Translations under genes and position numbers: made by a program
The notes under the pieces: generated by a model
Databases searched by the model: none
Told to the model about the DNA's origin: nothing
Seen by the model: the letters and a program-made list of their open reading frames with translations, nothing else
Part shown: piece after piece, positions 25,721 through 33,081 of the stretch
How the letters are laid out: every line of letters starts with the position of its first letter
How positions within the stretch are numbered: the stretch's first letter is position 1
Assembly (NCBI GenBank): GCA_017622925.1
Contig: JAGAQC010000039.1
Coordinates: 27,572-91,571 of the forward strand
Direction: 5' to 3'
DNA: 64,000 nucleotides
DNA from: Ruminococcus sp.
Lineage (GTDB): Bacteria; Bacillota; Clostridia; Oscillospirales; Ruminococcaceae

Positions 25721-25882
25721 TTAATCTTTTTTTTCATTTTTGTCATTTTCGCTTGAAGTTGTCATGCCCCTGTCAATTCTTTTGATACCGTTGCGGATCG
25801 TTTCCGCCGCCTTGTCGGCATTTCCGGATTCGATAAGAGCAAGTATTGTATCAAGCAGCAAACATAATTCTTGATTTGACAT
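25721..25882 (-). CDS. Small protein, 53 aa
   Basis: Starts MSNQELCLLLDTILALIESG at the ATG at 25882, 8 nt after GGAGG, and ends with a charged tail (SSENDKNEKKD). An amphipathic helix fills the first half (ALIESGNADKAAETIRNGIK). It follows a second small gene of similar size and style by 27 nt; both look like short helical proteins and may be paralogues. Function unknown. The strong ribosome binding site makes expression likely. Confidence 0.65.
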   Translation of the reverse strand: MSNQELCLLLDTILALIESGNADKAAETIRNGIKRIDRGMTTSSENDKNEKKD

Positions 25883-25909
25883 TCCATTCACCTCCTTACT
25901 ATTTAGGAG

Positions 25910-26056
25910 CTAATTTTCGATTGCTTTTTGGAGATTGTCCGCTAACCTTTTCAATTTTTCTTTTTCTTTTCCGTCCTGCATTTTTTCGATAACTTCAAGT
26001 ATAACATCTAATACCAAACGGATAAAGCTGTTAAATTGCTTAGCAGTCATTTTCAT
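25910..26056 (-). CDS. Small helical protein, 48 aa
   Basis: Starts MKMTAKQFNSFIRLVLDVIL and continues as one charged helix (EKMQDGKEKEKLKRLADNLQ). GGCGG lies upstream; the first ATG (26056) is 4 nt from it and the second (26050) 10 nt, so the true start may be two codons later. It forms a pair with the 53-aa gene. Divergent from glyA. Function unknown. Confidence 0.6.
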   Translation of the reverse strand: MKMTAKQFNSFIRLVLDVILEVIEKMQDGKEKEKLKRLADNLQKAIEN

Positions 26057-26171
26057 TCACCGCCTTTCATAATTAATTATATCATAATTGTCATGAAATT
26101 GCAATAGTCGCGGAAAAAAATTTAGGCAATCTTTTATAATTAAGAAAAAATCAGATCATGTTAAAAAACTA

Positions 26172-26200
26172 TTGCAATAATTTGTAAAATAGTGTATAAT
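26172..26200 (+). promoter_or_regulatory. Sigma-A promoter of glyA
   Basis: TTGCAA (26172-26177), 17-nt spacer, TATAAT (26195-26200); about 35 nt of leader before the glyA start. Confidence 0.8.
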
Positions 26201-26241
26201 TAAAGAAGCTTTATGCAATTATTATTAAGGAGTAGATTAAA

Positions 26242-27498
26242 ATGTATAACGATCTTATGGATTCAATCGGATTTGTATCCCAGTACGACCCTGCTGTCGG
26301 CGAAGCTATGAACAAGGAGCTTGCAAGACAAAGACGCAATCTGGAGCTTATCGCAAGTGAAAATATAGTCTCCCCTGCTGTTATGGCGGCTATGGGAAGC
26401 GTTCTTACAAACAAGTACGCCGAGGGCTATCCGGGAAAGAGATACTACGGCGGCTGTCAGTGCGTTGACGAGGTAGAGGTCATCGCTATCGAACGCGCAA
26501 AGGAGCTTTTCGGCGCTAAGTTCGCAAACGTTCAGCCGCACTCGGGCGCTCAGGCTAATACTGCCGTTTATTTTTCACTTCTTCAGCCCGGCGACACGGT
26601 TCTCGGTATGAGCCTTGCAGACGGCGGACATCTTACTCACGGCTCGCCCGTAAACATTTCGGGTAAGTATTTTAACTTTGTTTCATACGGTCTTGACGAC
26701 GAAACAGAGGTCATCAACTACGACACTGTACAGGCTCTCGCTAACGAGCATAAGCCGAAGCTCATCGTTGCAGGCGCAAGCGCATACCCCAGAGCTATCG
26801 ACTTCAAGAGACTTTCGGAGATCGCTAAATCGGTCGGTGCACTGCTCATGGTAGATATGGCGCACATTGCAGGTCTTGTTGCGGCAGGCTGTCATGAATC
26901 CCCTGTTCCCTATGCGGACATCGTAACGACTACAACTCACAAGACTTTAAGAGGTCCTCGCGGAGGTCTTATCCTCACAAACGACGAGACTCTCGCAAAG
27001 AAGATAAATTCGGCTATTTTCCCCGGAACTCAGGGAGGTCCTTTGATGCACACTATCGCAGCTAAGGCTGTATGCTTCGGCGAAGCTCTCAAACCCGAGT
27101 TCAAGGAGTATCAGAAGAAAATAGTTGAGAATGCCAAGGCTCTTGCCGACGGACTTCTCAAGCGCGGATTCAATCTCGTATCAGGCGGCACGGACAACCA
27201 CCTCATGCTTGTTGACCTCCGTCCTTTCAACATCACAGGCAAGGAGCTTGAACACCGTCTTGACGAGGTTTACATCACGGTAAACAAGAACGCTATCCAC
27301 AACGACCCCGAAAAGCCGTTCGTAACAAGCGGTATCAGGATCGGTACTCCTGCCGTTACAACAAGAGGCTTAGGAGTTGAGGAAATGGAGAAAATCGCCG
27401 AGTACATCTACCTCTGCGCTACCGATTTCGAGAACAAGGCTGACGAAATTCGCGCGGGCGTAAACGCTATCTGCGAGAAATTCCCTCTTTACAAGTAA
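26242..27498 (+). CDS. glyA: Serine hydroxymethyltransferase GlyA
   Basis: PLP enzyme that moves the one-carbon unit of serine to tetrahydrofolate, giving glycine and methylene-THF. The landmarks are [52 protein letters not shown], the PLP lysine in [14 protein letters not shown] and the C-terminal [15 protein letters not shown]. At 418 residues it is full length. Start at 26242 behind AAGGAG. It stands alone with its own promoter and terminator; I see no glycine or THF riboswitch in the short leader. Confidence 0.97.
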   Translation: MYNDLMDSIGFVSQYDPAVGEAMNKELARQRRNLELIASENIVSPAVMAAMGSVLTNKYAEGYPGKRYYGGCQCVDEVEVIAIERAKELFGAKFANVQPHSGAQANTAVYFSLLQPGDTVLGMSLADGGHLTHGSPVNISGKYFNFVSYGLDDETEVINYDTVQALANEHKPKLIVAGASAYPRAIDFKRLSEIAKSVGALLMVDMAHIAGLVAAGCHESPVPYADIVTTTTHKTLRGPRGGLILTNDETLAKKINSAIFPGTQGGPLMHTIAAKAVCFGEALKPEFKEYQKKIVENAKALADGLLKRGFNLVSGGTDNHLMLVDLRPFNITGKELEHRLDEVYITVNKNAIHNDPEKPFVTSGIRIGTPAVTTRGLGVEEMEKIAEYIYLCATDFENKADEIRAGVNAICEKFPLYK

Positions 27499-27511
27499 AT
27501 TCTGAATATTA

Positions 27512-27546
27512 CGGGACGGATATTTTGTCCGTCCCGATAATTTTTC
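27512..27546 (+). terminator. Rho-independent terminator of glyA
   Basis: CGGGACGGA (27512-27520) and TCCGTCCCG (27528-27536) with a 7-nt loop, then ATAATTTTTC. Confidence 0.8.
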
Positions 27547-27609
27547 AATTATATTCGAGATATAGCAAGACCGTTTGAATTGAGATCAACAAGTAATGAG
27601 GTGTGTTTA

Positions 27610-28068
27610 ATGAATAATGATGATAAACAATTTAAATCGTTAAAAACAAAGCCTAAAATTATAATTTCCGTTTTAGCGGTTCTTTTATTACTTTGCGGAG
27701 CTATAGTATTATTTCTTCATACGTCTTTCAAACCTACCGTATTAAACAAACAAACATTTTCAGACTCGGACAAGGCTGTGATCTCAACAGAACTCGATAT
27801 TCCCGATAATGATTTTTCCGTAAAAGAAATGCGGTTTGATCATGCCAAAGATTCTTATTTTTGCGTTACCGTGACGACTTCTTCGCTTGATCTTCTTGCG
27901 TCATATGAGTATCAAAGAGAAGATCATAACGGCAACCCCTATTATGTAAAAAAAGATAATGACGACCCTCACAACGATGTTGTTTGTACCGTAATATCAG
28001 ATCAACCGTATGAGCTTGATTTTGAACTGCACAATTGGAACGAAAAATTATATGACGTAGTAAAATAA
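27610..28068 (+). CDS. Membrane-anchored protein of unknown function, 152 aa
   Basis: A short cytoplasmic start (MNNDDKQFKSLKTKPK), one membrane segment (IIISVLAVLLLLCGAIVLFL, about 18-37) and an outer domain of about 110 residues. It is probably beta-rich, with an acidic surface. ATG at 27610 behind GAGGTG. It lies alone between glyA and the inverted repeat at 28119. No family recognised. Confidence 0.7.
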   Translation: MNNDDKQFKSLKTKPKIIISVLAVLLLLCGAIVLFLHTSFKPTVLNKQTFSDSDKAVISTELDIPDNDFSVKEMRFDHAKDSYFCVTVTTSSLDLLASYEYQREDHNGNPYYVKKDNDDPHNDVVCTVISDQPYELDFELHNWNEKLYDVVK

Positions 28069-28118
28069 TTTTATTATGTTTTGATACAAATTATAATTCA
28101 ACGAGGAGTTATACAAGC

Positions 28119-28202
28119 TGTAGGGGCTGGCGCCCTCGACAGCCCGAAATGGGGTAACGTGTACAGTCCGAAAACGGGACGTCGAGGGCGCCGTCCCCTA
28201 CA
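28119..28202. repeat. 28-bp inverted repeat (TGTAGGGGCTGG type)
   Basis: TGTAGGGGCTGGCGCCCTCG at the left and its near-complement at the right (ending CGCCGTCCCCTACA), with a 28-nt loop. Close relative of the arms at 11712 and 11990. Confidence 0.75.
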
Positions 28203-28304
28203 AAATTCACTTGCCTACTAAAAATTTACATAGACACGCTCAATAACGTTGCATGTCAGGGACAAAAAGCCGTCCCGATATTATTATTTACGGAGGAAAA
28301 AATC

Positions 28305-28871
28305 GTGAGTTTGTTTGAAAGCACAAAAAACACAAGGGCAATTATAAAGGACAGCTTTCGTTACATCAGAAGCGATGTCCTGACCGCTCTTTCGGACAAA
28401 GATCGGCAATGGCTGATAAATAATAATGTCAGGACAGTCGTTGACCTGAGAGAAGAAAGCGAACGCTCAAAAAAACAATGCTCCTTAGAAAACGACAGCA
28501 ATTTTAATTATATCTCAATACCTGTTACGGGAGGAAACGCCATTCCAAAATCGACAGATGAAGTTGCGCTCTCTTATATAAATATGGTCGATGAGGTCAT
28601 GGAACATATTATCAATGTAATTATGAACGCTGATACAAACGTGTTATACTTTTGCAGCGCAGGTAAGGACAGAACAGGCGTAGTGACAGCAATTATACTT
28701 TCAAAACTCGGATATAAAAAACAGTATATCATCGACGACTATTTATTGTCGGGAAAAAATCTGAAAAACGATTTGATACTGTTCGCCCGAAACGATCCCG
28801 ACATTGATATAAACGTCATAACGCCCCATGCCGAGTATATGGAGAAGTTTTTAGACTGGTACCAACGATAA
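28305..28871 (+). CDS. Tyrosine (or dual-specificity) protein phosphatase, 188 aa
   Basis: The P-loop CSAGKDRTG (Cys117 to Arg123) fits the CX5R signature of the Y_phosphatase3 group, and TVVDLREESER earlier supplies the usual N-terminal strand and helix. Asp residues near 58 or in the GYKKQYIIDDYL stretch may act as the general acid. No signal peptide. GTG start at 28305 with CGGAGG 8 nt upstream. It may act on tyrosine phosphate or on a lipid or sugar phosphate, as members of this group do. It opens a run of small genes but is separated by 54 nt. Confidence 0.85.
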   Translation: MSLFESTKNTRAIIKDSFRYIRSDVLTALSDKDRQWLINNNVRTVVDLREESERSKKQCSLENDSNFNYISIPVTGGNAIPKSTDEVALSYINMVDEVMEHIINVIMNADTNVLYFCSAGKDRTGVVTAIILSKLGYKKQYIIDDYLLSGKNLKNDLILFARNDPDIDINVITPHAEYMEKFLDWYQR

Positions 28872-28925
28872 ACCAAACTTTATGCTTCAAGCAATATATA
28901 ATTTCCAAATGCGAGGTAAACTATA

Positions 28926-29210
28926 TTGAAAATAAGCGATTTAATAAATGATGAAAACGGCTTGGTCGTCAAATTGAGATGTGAAAACTATTTTGATTCA
29001 AATAAATATGAAAAATTAAAATCTGTACTTATTGATAACGTAAAAGCATGGAAGAAAAATGGAAATGTTCCGAATGATGATGTAGCGGCTCTTATAGGAT
29101 TAATTGACCAATTAGCCGGCGGCAGTCGTTTTTTTGATGAAGAAACCGCAATAAAGGTTGAAAATGCCTGTATTGAAATAGAAGATATAATAGCGGATTT
29201 AATTTGCTGA
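28926..29210 (+). CDS. Small protein of the immunity-like cluster, 94 aa
   Basis: Soluble, helical and acidic (MKISDLINDENGLVVKLRCE onwards). The start is TTG at 28926, with GAGG about 8 nt upstream. No family recognised. It is followed within 30 nt by three more small genes, one with an SMI1/KNR4 domain, so an immunity role is possible by association. Confidence 0.6.
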   Translation: MKISDLINDENGLVVKLRCENYFDSNKYEKLKSVLIDNVKAWKKNGNVPNDDVAALIGLIDQLAGGSRFFDEETAIKVENACIEIEDIIADLIC

Positions 29211-29238
29211 ATTATGATTTGTTGGGAGGAAATGTTGT

Positions 29239-29661
29239 ATGACGGTAGATGAACTGACCGAGTATCTGAAAACGGAGTGCGCAAAGTGCGGCACTATCGA
29301 GGAATATGTAAATGCGTTTGACCGAATGGCGGCTTTGCCCGTGAATGCGAATTATCCGATAGCTCATGATGAGATAATGTTTCAGTACGGAACTTATAAT
29401 TGGTTCATGGGCAAAGGACGAGAGTTTGAAATTGGTCTCAGCCGTACTATCCCTGACGGCTCGGACGAATATCTCAATGTGAATCTGCGCTTGTTTTACG
29501 AGCCTGACGATTGGAATGCGTCTTATAAGGGAGCTGAATACAACGAACTTACAATGCGCATACATGCGGAATTTATCGCTGATGTACGGGAGTCGGAGGT
29601 CTATAAGTCGCTTATCGGCAGGGAGATAAAGCGCATTGAAGTATACCAAGACGGCACTTGA
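29239..29661 (+). CDS. Small protein of the immunity-like cluster, 140 aa
   Basis: Starts MTVDELTEYLKTECAKCGTI, 9 nt after GGAGG. Alpha/beta with many aromatic residues (FQYGTYNWFMGKGREFEIGL), acidic overall, no signal peptide. The look fits immunity proteins of polymorphic toxin systems, but no named family is visible. It lies 18 nt upstream of the SMI1/KNR4 gene. Confidence 0.65.
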   Translation: MTVDELTEYLKTECAKCGTIEEYVNAFDRMAALPVNANYPIAHDEIMFQYGTYNWFMGKGREFEIGLSRTIPDGSDEYLNVNLRLFYEPDDWNASYKGAEYNELTMRIHAEFIADVRESEVYKSLIGREIKRIEVYQDGT

Positions 29662-29679
29662 AATAATGGAGGAAATTTT

Positions 29680-30279
29680 ATGGATAAAACAAACAATAAT
29701 GAAGAAGCTGAAAGACCGTACAGCTTTATCACCCCGAAAGAGCAAGATTTGGACGAGGTTACTGTCCCTGAGAATATTGCAATAAAAGAAGAATTGGAGA
29801 TTCTTTTACATATGGCGGAAAAGTATGCTGACGATCTCAATTTCGATATAAGCTTATATGTCCCGATAAGCAATACGGAAATTAATTTGTTTGAACAAAG
29901 AACAGGTATCAGATTGACAGACGAGTTAAGGGAGTTCTATCAATTTTCCAATGGTTTAGACGCTTCACCAGGAACTATGAGCCTTTATTGCCTTGAAAAT
30001 GTGGAGGGACTTTACAAACAGGGCTATTGTGATTGGGCAGAGGAGGGCGACACCGAAAACTATGTCTTGATAGGTTCTGACGGCGGCTGCGATTATCTTA
30101 TTATGGAAAAAGCAACAGGTCATATTTTTTGGTACGGTGATGAGGGAGAAATGAGGGATATTGAGACAATAAAAGATATGCTTTGCCTAACAATAGACTT
30201 TCTTTATGATAATGTCCGTGATTTTAATGAAGATGACAGAATAAACGATTACCTTGACAGAAATGCAGATCGTTTATAA
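29680..30279 (+). CDS. SMI1/KNR4 (SUKH) domain protein, 199 aa
   Basis: The SUKH fold is the commonest immunity domain of toxin systems; it binds and blocks nuclease and other toxins. Motifs seen: NTEINLFEQRTGIRLTDELR, EFYQFSNGLD, and VLIGSDGGCDYLIMEKATG with the usual Gly-Asp turn, then HIFWYGDEGEMRDI. The first 60 residues are a charged extension. ATG at 29680, 7 nt after GGAGG. No toxin gene lies nearby, so it may be a free-standing immunity protein. Confidence 0.82.
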   Translation: MDKTNNNEEAERPYSFITPKEQDLDEVTVPENIAIKEELEILLHMAEKYADDLNFDISLYVPISNTEINLFEQRTGIRLTDELREFYQFSNGLDASPGTMSLYCLENVEGLYKQGYCDWAEEGDTENYVLIGSDGGCDYLIMEKATGHIFWYGDEGEMRDIETIKDMLCLTIDFLYDNVRDFNEDDRINDYLDRNADRL

Positions 30280-30321
30280 TTTGAAGTCCCGATGTTTTTA
30301 TTATATTTTGGAGAATGAATT

Positions 30322-30687
30322 ATGGAAACAATAATCAGAAATTATTTTCAAGCTTGGATAAATGCAGATGCGAATACAGTAAGGGCTACATTTTCTGAAA
30401 ATGTAACATACAGCGAATGCTATGGTCCGGAATATCATGGATTATCACAGATTATGAGCTGGTTTGAGGAATGGAATAAGAAAGGTAAGGTTTTGGAATG
30501 GACAATTAAGAGGATATTTGAAAACGACAAAACTATAATTGCAGAATGGTATTTCAAATGCGACTATGATGGAGTGGTAGACGGATTTGATGGGGTGACA
30601 ATAGCTGACTTTGACAACGATAATAAAATAATTCGATTATGCGAATTTCAATCTAAATCAGAGCATTACTATCCATATGATAAATAA
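30322..30687 (+). CDS. SnoaL/NTF2-like protein, 121 aa
   Basis: The pattern of an NTF2-like cone: METIIRNYFQAWINADANTV, then SENVTYSECYGPEYHGLSQI and KVLEWTIKRIFENDKTIIAE with WYFKC. Such proteins bind small hydrophobic molecules or act as isomerases and cyclases; the ligand is unknown. It follows the SMI1/KNR4 gene by 42 nt, behind GGAG. Confidence 0.8.
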   Translation: METIIRNYFQAWINADANTVRATFSENVTYSECYGPEYHGLSQIMSWFEEWNKKGKVLEWTIKRIFENDKTIIAEWYFKCDYDGVVDGFDGVTIADFDNDNKIIRLCEFQSKSEHYYPYDK

Positions 30688-30738
30688 CATAAATTCTGAT
30701 ATATATTACCAAGCATAACAATAAGGAGAGACTACGCC

Positions 30739-32010
30739 ATGTCCACACCATTAGCAGACAAGATAAGACCTAAAACTCTTGACGACGTTGTAGGTCAGGA
30801 GCATATATTAGGTCAGAATAAGCCGCTTCGTAAAATAATCGAGAGCGGAACAGTCCCGAATATGATATTCTACGGACCGTCGGGGGTAGGCAAAACCACA
30901 GTTGCCCGAATCATTGCCGAAAACTGCGGAATGACCCTGCATAAACTCAACGGTACAAGCTCGTCTGTCGGCGACATTAAGGAAGTCATTGCTCAGATAG
31001 GCACGTTCGGCTCGGAAAACGGCATTCTGCTCTATCTTGACGAGATACAGTACCTTAATAAAAAGCAGCAGCAAAGTCTCCTTGAATATATAGAAAACGG
31101 CGATATTACGCTTATCGCCTCGACTACCGAGAATCCGTATTTTTCCGTTTACAATGCGGTGATAAGCCGAAGCACTGTTTTTGAGTTCAAGCCTGTTACC
31201 GCCGAGGAGCTTATTCCTGCAATAAAACGAGGTTACAGGCTCTTGTCGGAAGAATCGGGGGACGAAATAGAAGCGTCGGACGAAATATGCCGTTCTATCG
31301 CTTACGGCTGCGGCGGAGATGTGCGCAAAGCCATGAATACGGTGGAGCTGTCCGTACTCTGCGGAGAACGGTCGAACGGCAAGGTCGTGATTACCGCGGA
31401 ATCCATGTCAATGCTCGTTCAGCGGAGCAACATGCGCTACGACCGTGACGGCGACCAGCATTACGATATACTCTCGGCTCTGCATAAATCTATCAGGGGT
31501 TCGGACGAAAACGCCGCGCTCCATTATGCGGCTCGCCTTATCGAGGCAGGAGACATCATCTCGCTTTGCAGACGGCTTCTCTGCATTGCCTGCGAAGATG
31601 TGGGACTTGCCTATCCGCAGGCTGTCGTGGTGACTAAAGCTTGCGTAGATACCGCGTTGCAGCTCGGTCTGCCCGAAGCGAGACTTCCCATTGCGGAGGC
31701 TATAATACTTCTTGCGACTGCTCCGAAGTCCAACAGCGCATACTTAGGCATTGCGGCGGCATTGAAGGACGTAAAAAGCTGCGACGCTCTCGATTTTCCT
31801 CGTCATCTGCAAAACAAGCATTTCGACGGTAAGGGAGCGGCAGTAGTCGGACAGCATTATCTTTATCCCCACGATTTCCCCAATCATTATGTAAAACAGC
31901 AGTACCTCCCCGACGCTTTGGCGGACAGAGTGTACTACCAATTCGGCGACAACAAGACGGAACAGGCGGCTTTGGCTTACAGACGAAAACTTCTCAGCGA
32001 ATTGAAATAA
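30739..32010 (+). CDS. rarA: Replication-associated recombination protein A (RarA/MgsA)
   Basis: Clamp-loader-related AAA+ ATPase that works at stalled forks. It has Walker A GPSGVGKTT (46-54), Walker B LLYLDEI, sensor STTENPYFSVYNAVISRS, and the C-terminal MgsA tetramer region (IAEAIILLATAPKSNSAY, FPRHLQNKHFDGKG, LYPHDFPNHYVKQQYLPD). The length of 423 residues is normal. Starts at 30739 after AAGGAG. Not part of an obvious operon. Confidence 0.95.
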   Translation: MSTPLADKIRPKTLDDVVGQEHILGQNKPLRKIIESGTVPNMIFYGPSGVGKTTVARIIAENCGMTLHKLNGTSSSVGDIKEVIAQIGTFGSENGILLYLDEIQYLNKKQQQSLLEYIENGDITLIASTTENPYFSVYNAVISRSTVFEFKPVTAEELIPAIKRGYRLLSEESGDEIEASDEICRSIAYGCGGDVRKAMNTVELSVLCGERSNGKVVITAESMSMLVQRSNMRYDRDGDQHYDILSALHKSIRGSDENAALHYAARLIEAGDIISLCRRLLCIACEDVGLAYPQAVVVTKACVDTALQLGLPEARLPIAEAIILLATAPKSNSAYLGIAAALKDVKSCDALDFPRHLQNKHFDGKGAAVVGQHYLYPHDFPNHYVKQQYLPDALADRVYYQFGDNKTEQAALAYRRKLLSELK

Positions 32011-32049
32011 GGTGAAAAAATATGGTGATAAAACGAGATAACTGCTCGG

Positions 32050-32128
32050 TGCGGTTTTAATACCGATAACATCCGACATCGAGCAAAAATAATCTACAGT
32101 TATCGGATAACTGCACCGAATCGTAAAA
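32050..32128. repeat. Long imperfect inverted repeat
   Basis: CGGTGCGGTTTTAATACCGA and TATCGGATAACTGCACCG pair in an imperfect stem with the GTTATC inner part, around a loop of about 25 nt. It lies between rarA and the methyltransferase gene; it could terminate or be a repeat remnant. Confidence 0.5.
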
Positions 32129-32156
32129 TCATTTAATGCGAAAAGGAGTAGTTATA

Positions 32157-32912
32157 ATGAACAAACATGAACTTTTAAGAGAATGGCTGAACGAAGAAGA
32201 GTCGGCGCACATACACGGCTGGGATTTTTCCCATATCGAGGAACGCTTTGAATCAGACTGCCTGCCGTGGGACTATGAGAACATCGTAAGAAGCTGTCTC
32301 AGAGCAGGCATGAAGCTGCTTGACATTGATACGGGCGGAGGAGAATTTCTTCTCTCATTGAATCACCCTTACTGCGATACGGCAGCGACCGAGGCTTATC
32401 CGCCTAACGTGAAGCTTTGCCGCGATCTGCTCATACCGCTCGGAATCGACTTCAAAGAAGCTGACGGAAACGGCAGACTTCCATTTTCGGACAACTCATT
32501 CGACCTTGTGATAAATCGTCACGGCAGCTTCAATGCAGATGAAATTTACCGTGTTCTGAAACCCGACGGATACTTTATCACTCAGCAGGTCGGAGCGGAA
32601 AACGACCGTGAATTAGTCGAAATGCTCCTCGGGAATATCCCTCTCCCCTTTCCCGATATGTATCTTGCCGCTGTACAGAAGCAATTTGAAGCGGCAGGAT
32701 TCACGATACTGCGCGGCGAAGAAGCTTTCTGCCCCATAAAATTTTGGGACGTTGGCGCTCTGGTATGGTTTGCACGTATAATACAATGGGAATTTCCGAA
32801 TTTCTCAGTCGATTCATGCCTTCCGAGACTTTATAAGGCTCAGGAAACCCTTGAAGAAAAAGGCGTTATTGAGGGAACAACTCACCGCTTTATGCTAACA
32901 GCAAAAAAATAA
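32157..32912 (+). CDS. SAM-dependent methyltransferase, 251 aa
   Basis: Class I methyltransferase: motif I LLDIDTGGGEFLLSL (the usual E/DxGxGxG, here DTGGGEF), EAYPPNVKLCRDLL for the acidic ribose contact, then RLPFSDNSFDLVINRHGSF and EIYRVLKPDGYFITQQVG. It resembles the UbiE/Methyltransf_11 group; the substrate is unknown. Start at 32157 after AAGGAG; a 7-codon upstream extension is not supported. Own terminator downstream. Confidence 0.88.
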   Translation: MNKHELLREWLNEEESAHIHGWDFSHIEERFESDCLPWDYENIVRSCLRAGMKLLDIDTGGGEFLLSLNHPYCDTAATEAYPPNVKLCRDLLIPLGIDFKEADGNGRLPFSDNSFDLVINRHGSFNADEIYRVLKPDGYFITQQVGAENDRELVEMLLGNIPLPFPDMYLAAVQKQFEAAGFTILRGEEAFCPIKFWDVGALVWFARIIQWEFPNFSVDSCLPRLYKAQETLEEKGVIEGTTHRFMLTAKK

Positions 32913-32922
32913 CATATTTTTT

Positions 32923-32952
32923 AAGCTGCCGAATTTCACGGCAGCTTTTTTT
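32923..32952 (+). terminator. Rho-independent terminator of the methyltransferase gene
   Basis: AAGCTGCCG (32923-32931) and CGGCAGCTT (32939-32947), then TTTTT. Confidence 0.9.
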
Positions 32953-33081
32953 GTTCACATCATATTTACAGAATATTTACAATTTTATCCGCACATTTGG
33001 TCTTTATTTCCGTTATATATTACAGAAGCTAATTTCAGAAAAACGAAAACATGTTATTTACCCAATAAAGGAGGAATCACC

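Noticed and set aside
26057-26241. Riboswitch upstream of glyA or the adenosyltransferase gene
   Set aside because: The glyA leader is only about 35 nt and the other leader is a dispersed repeat; no glycine, THF or cobalamin motif was found.
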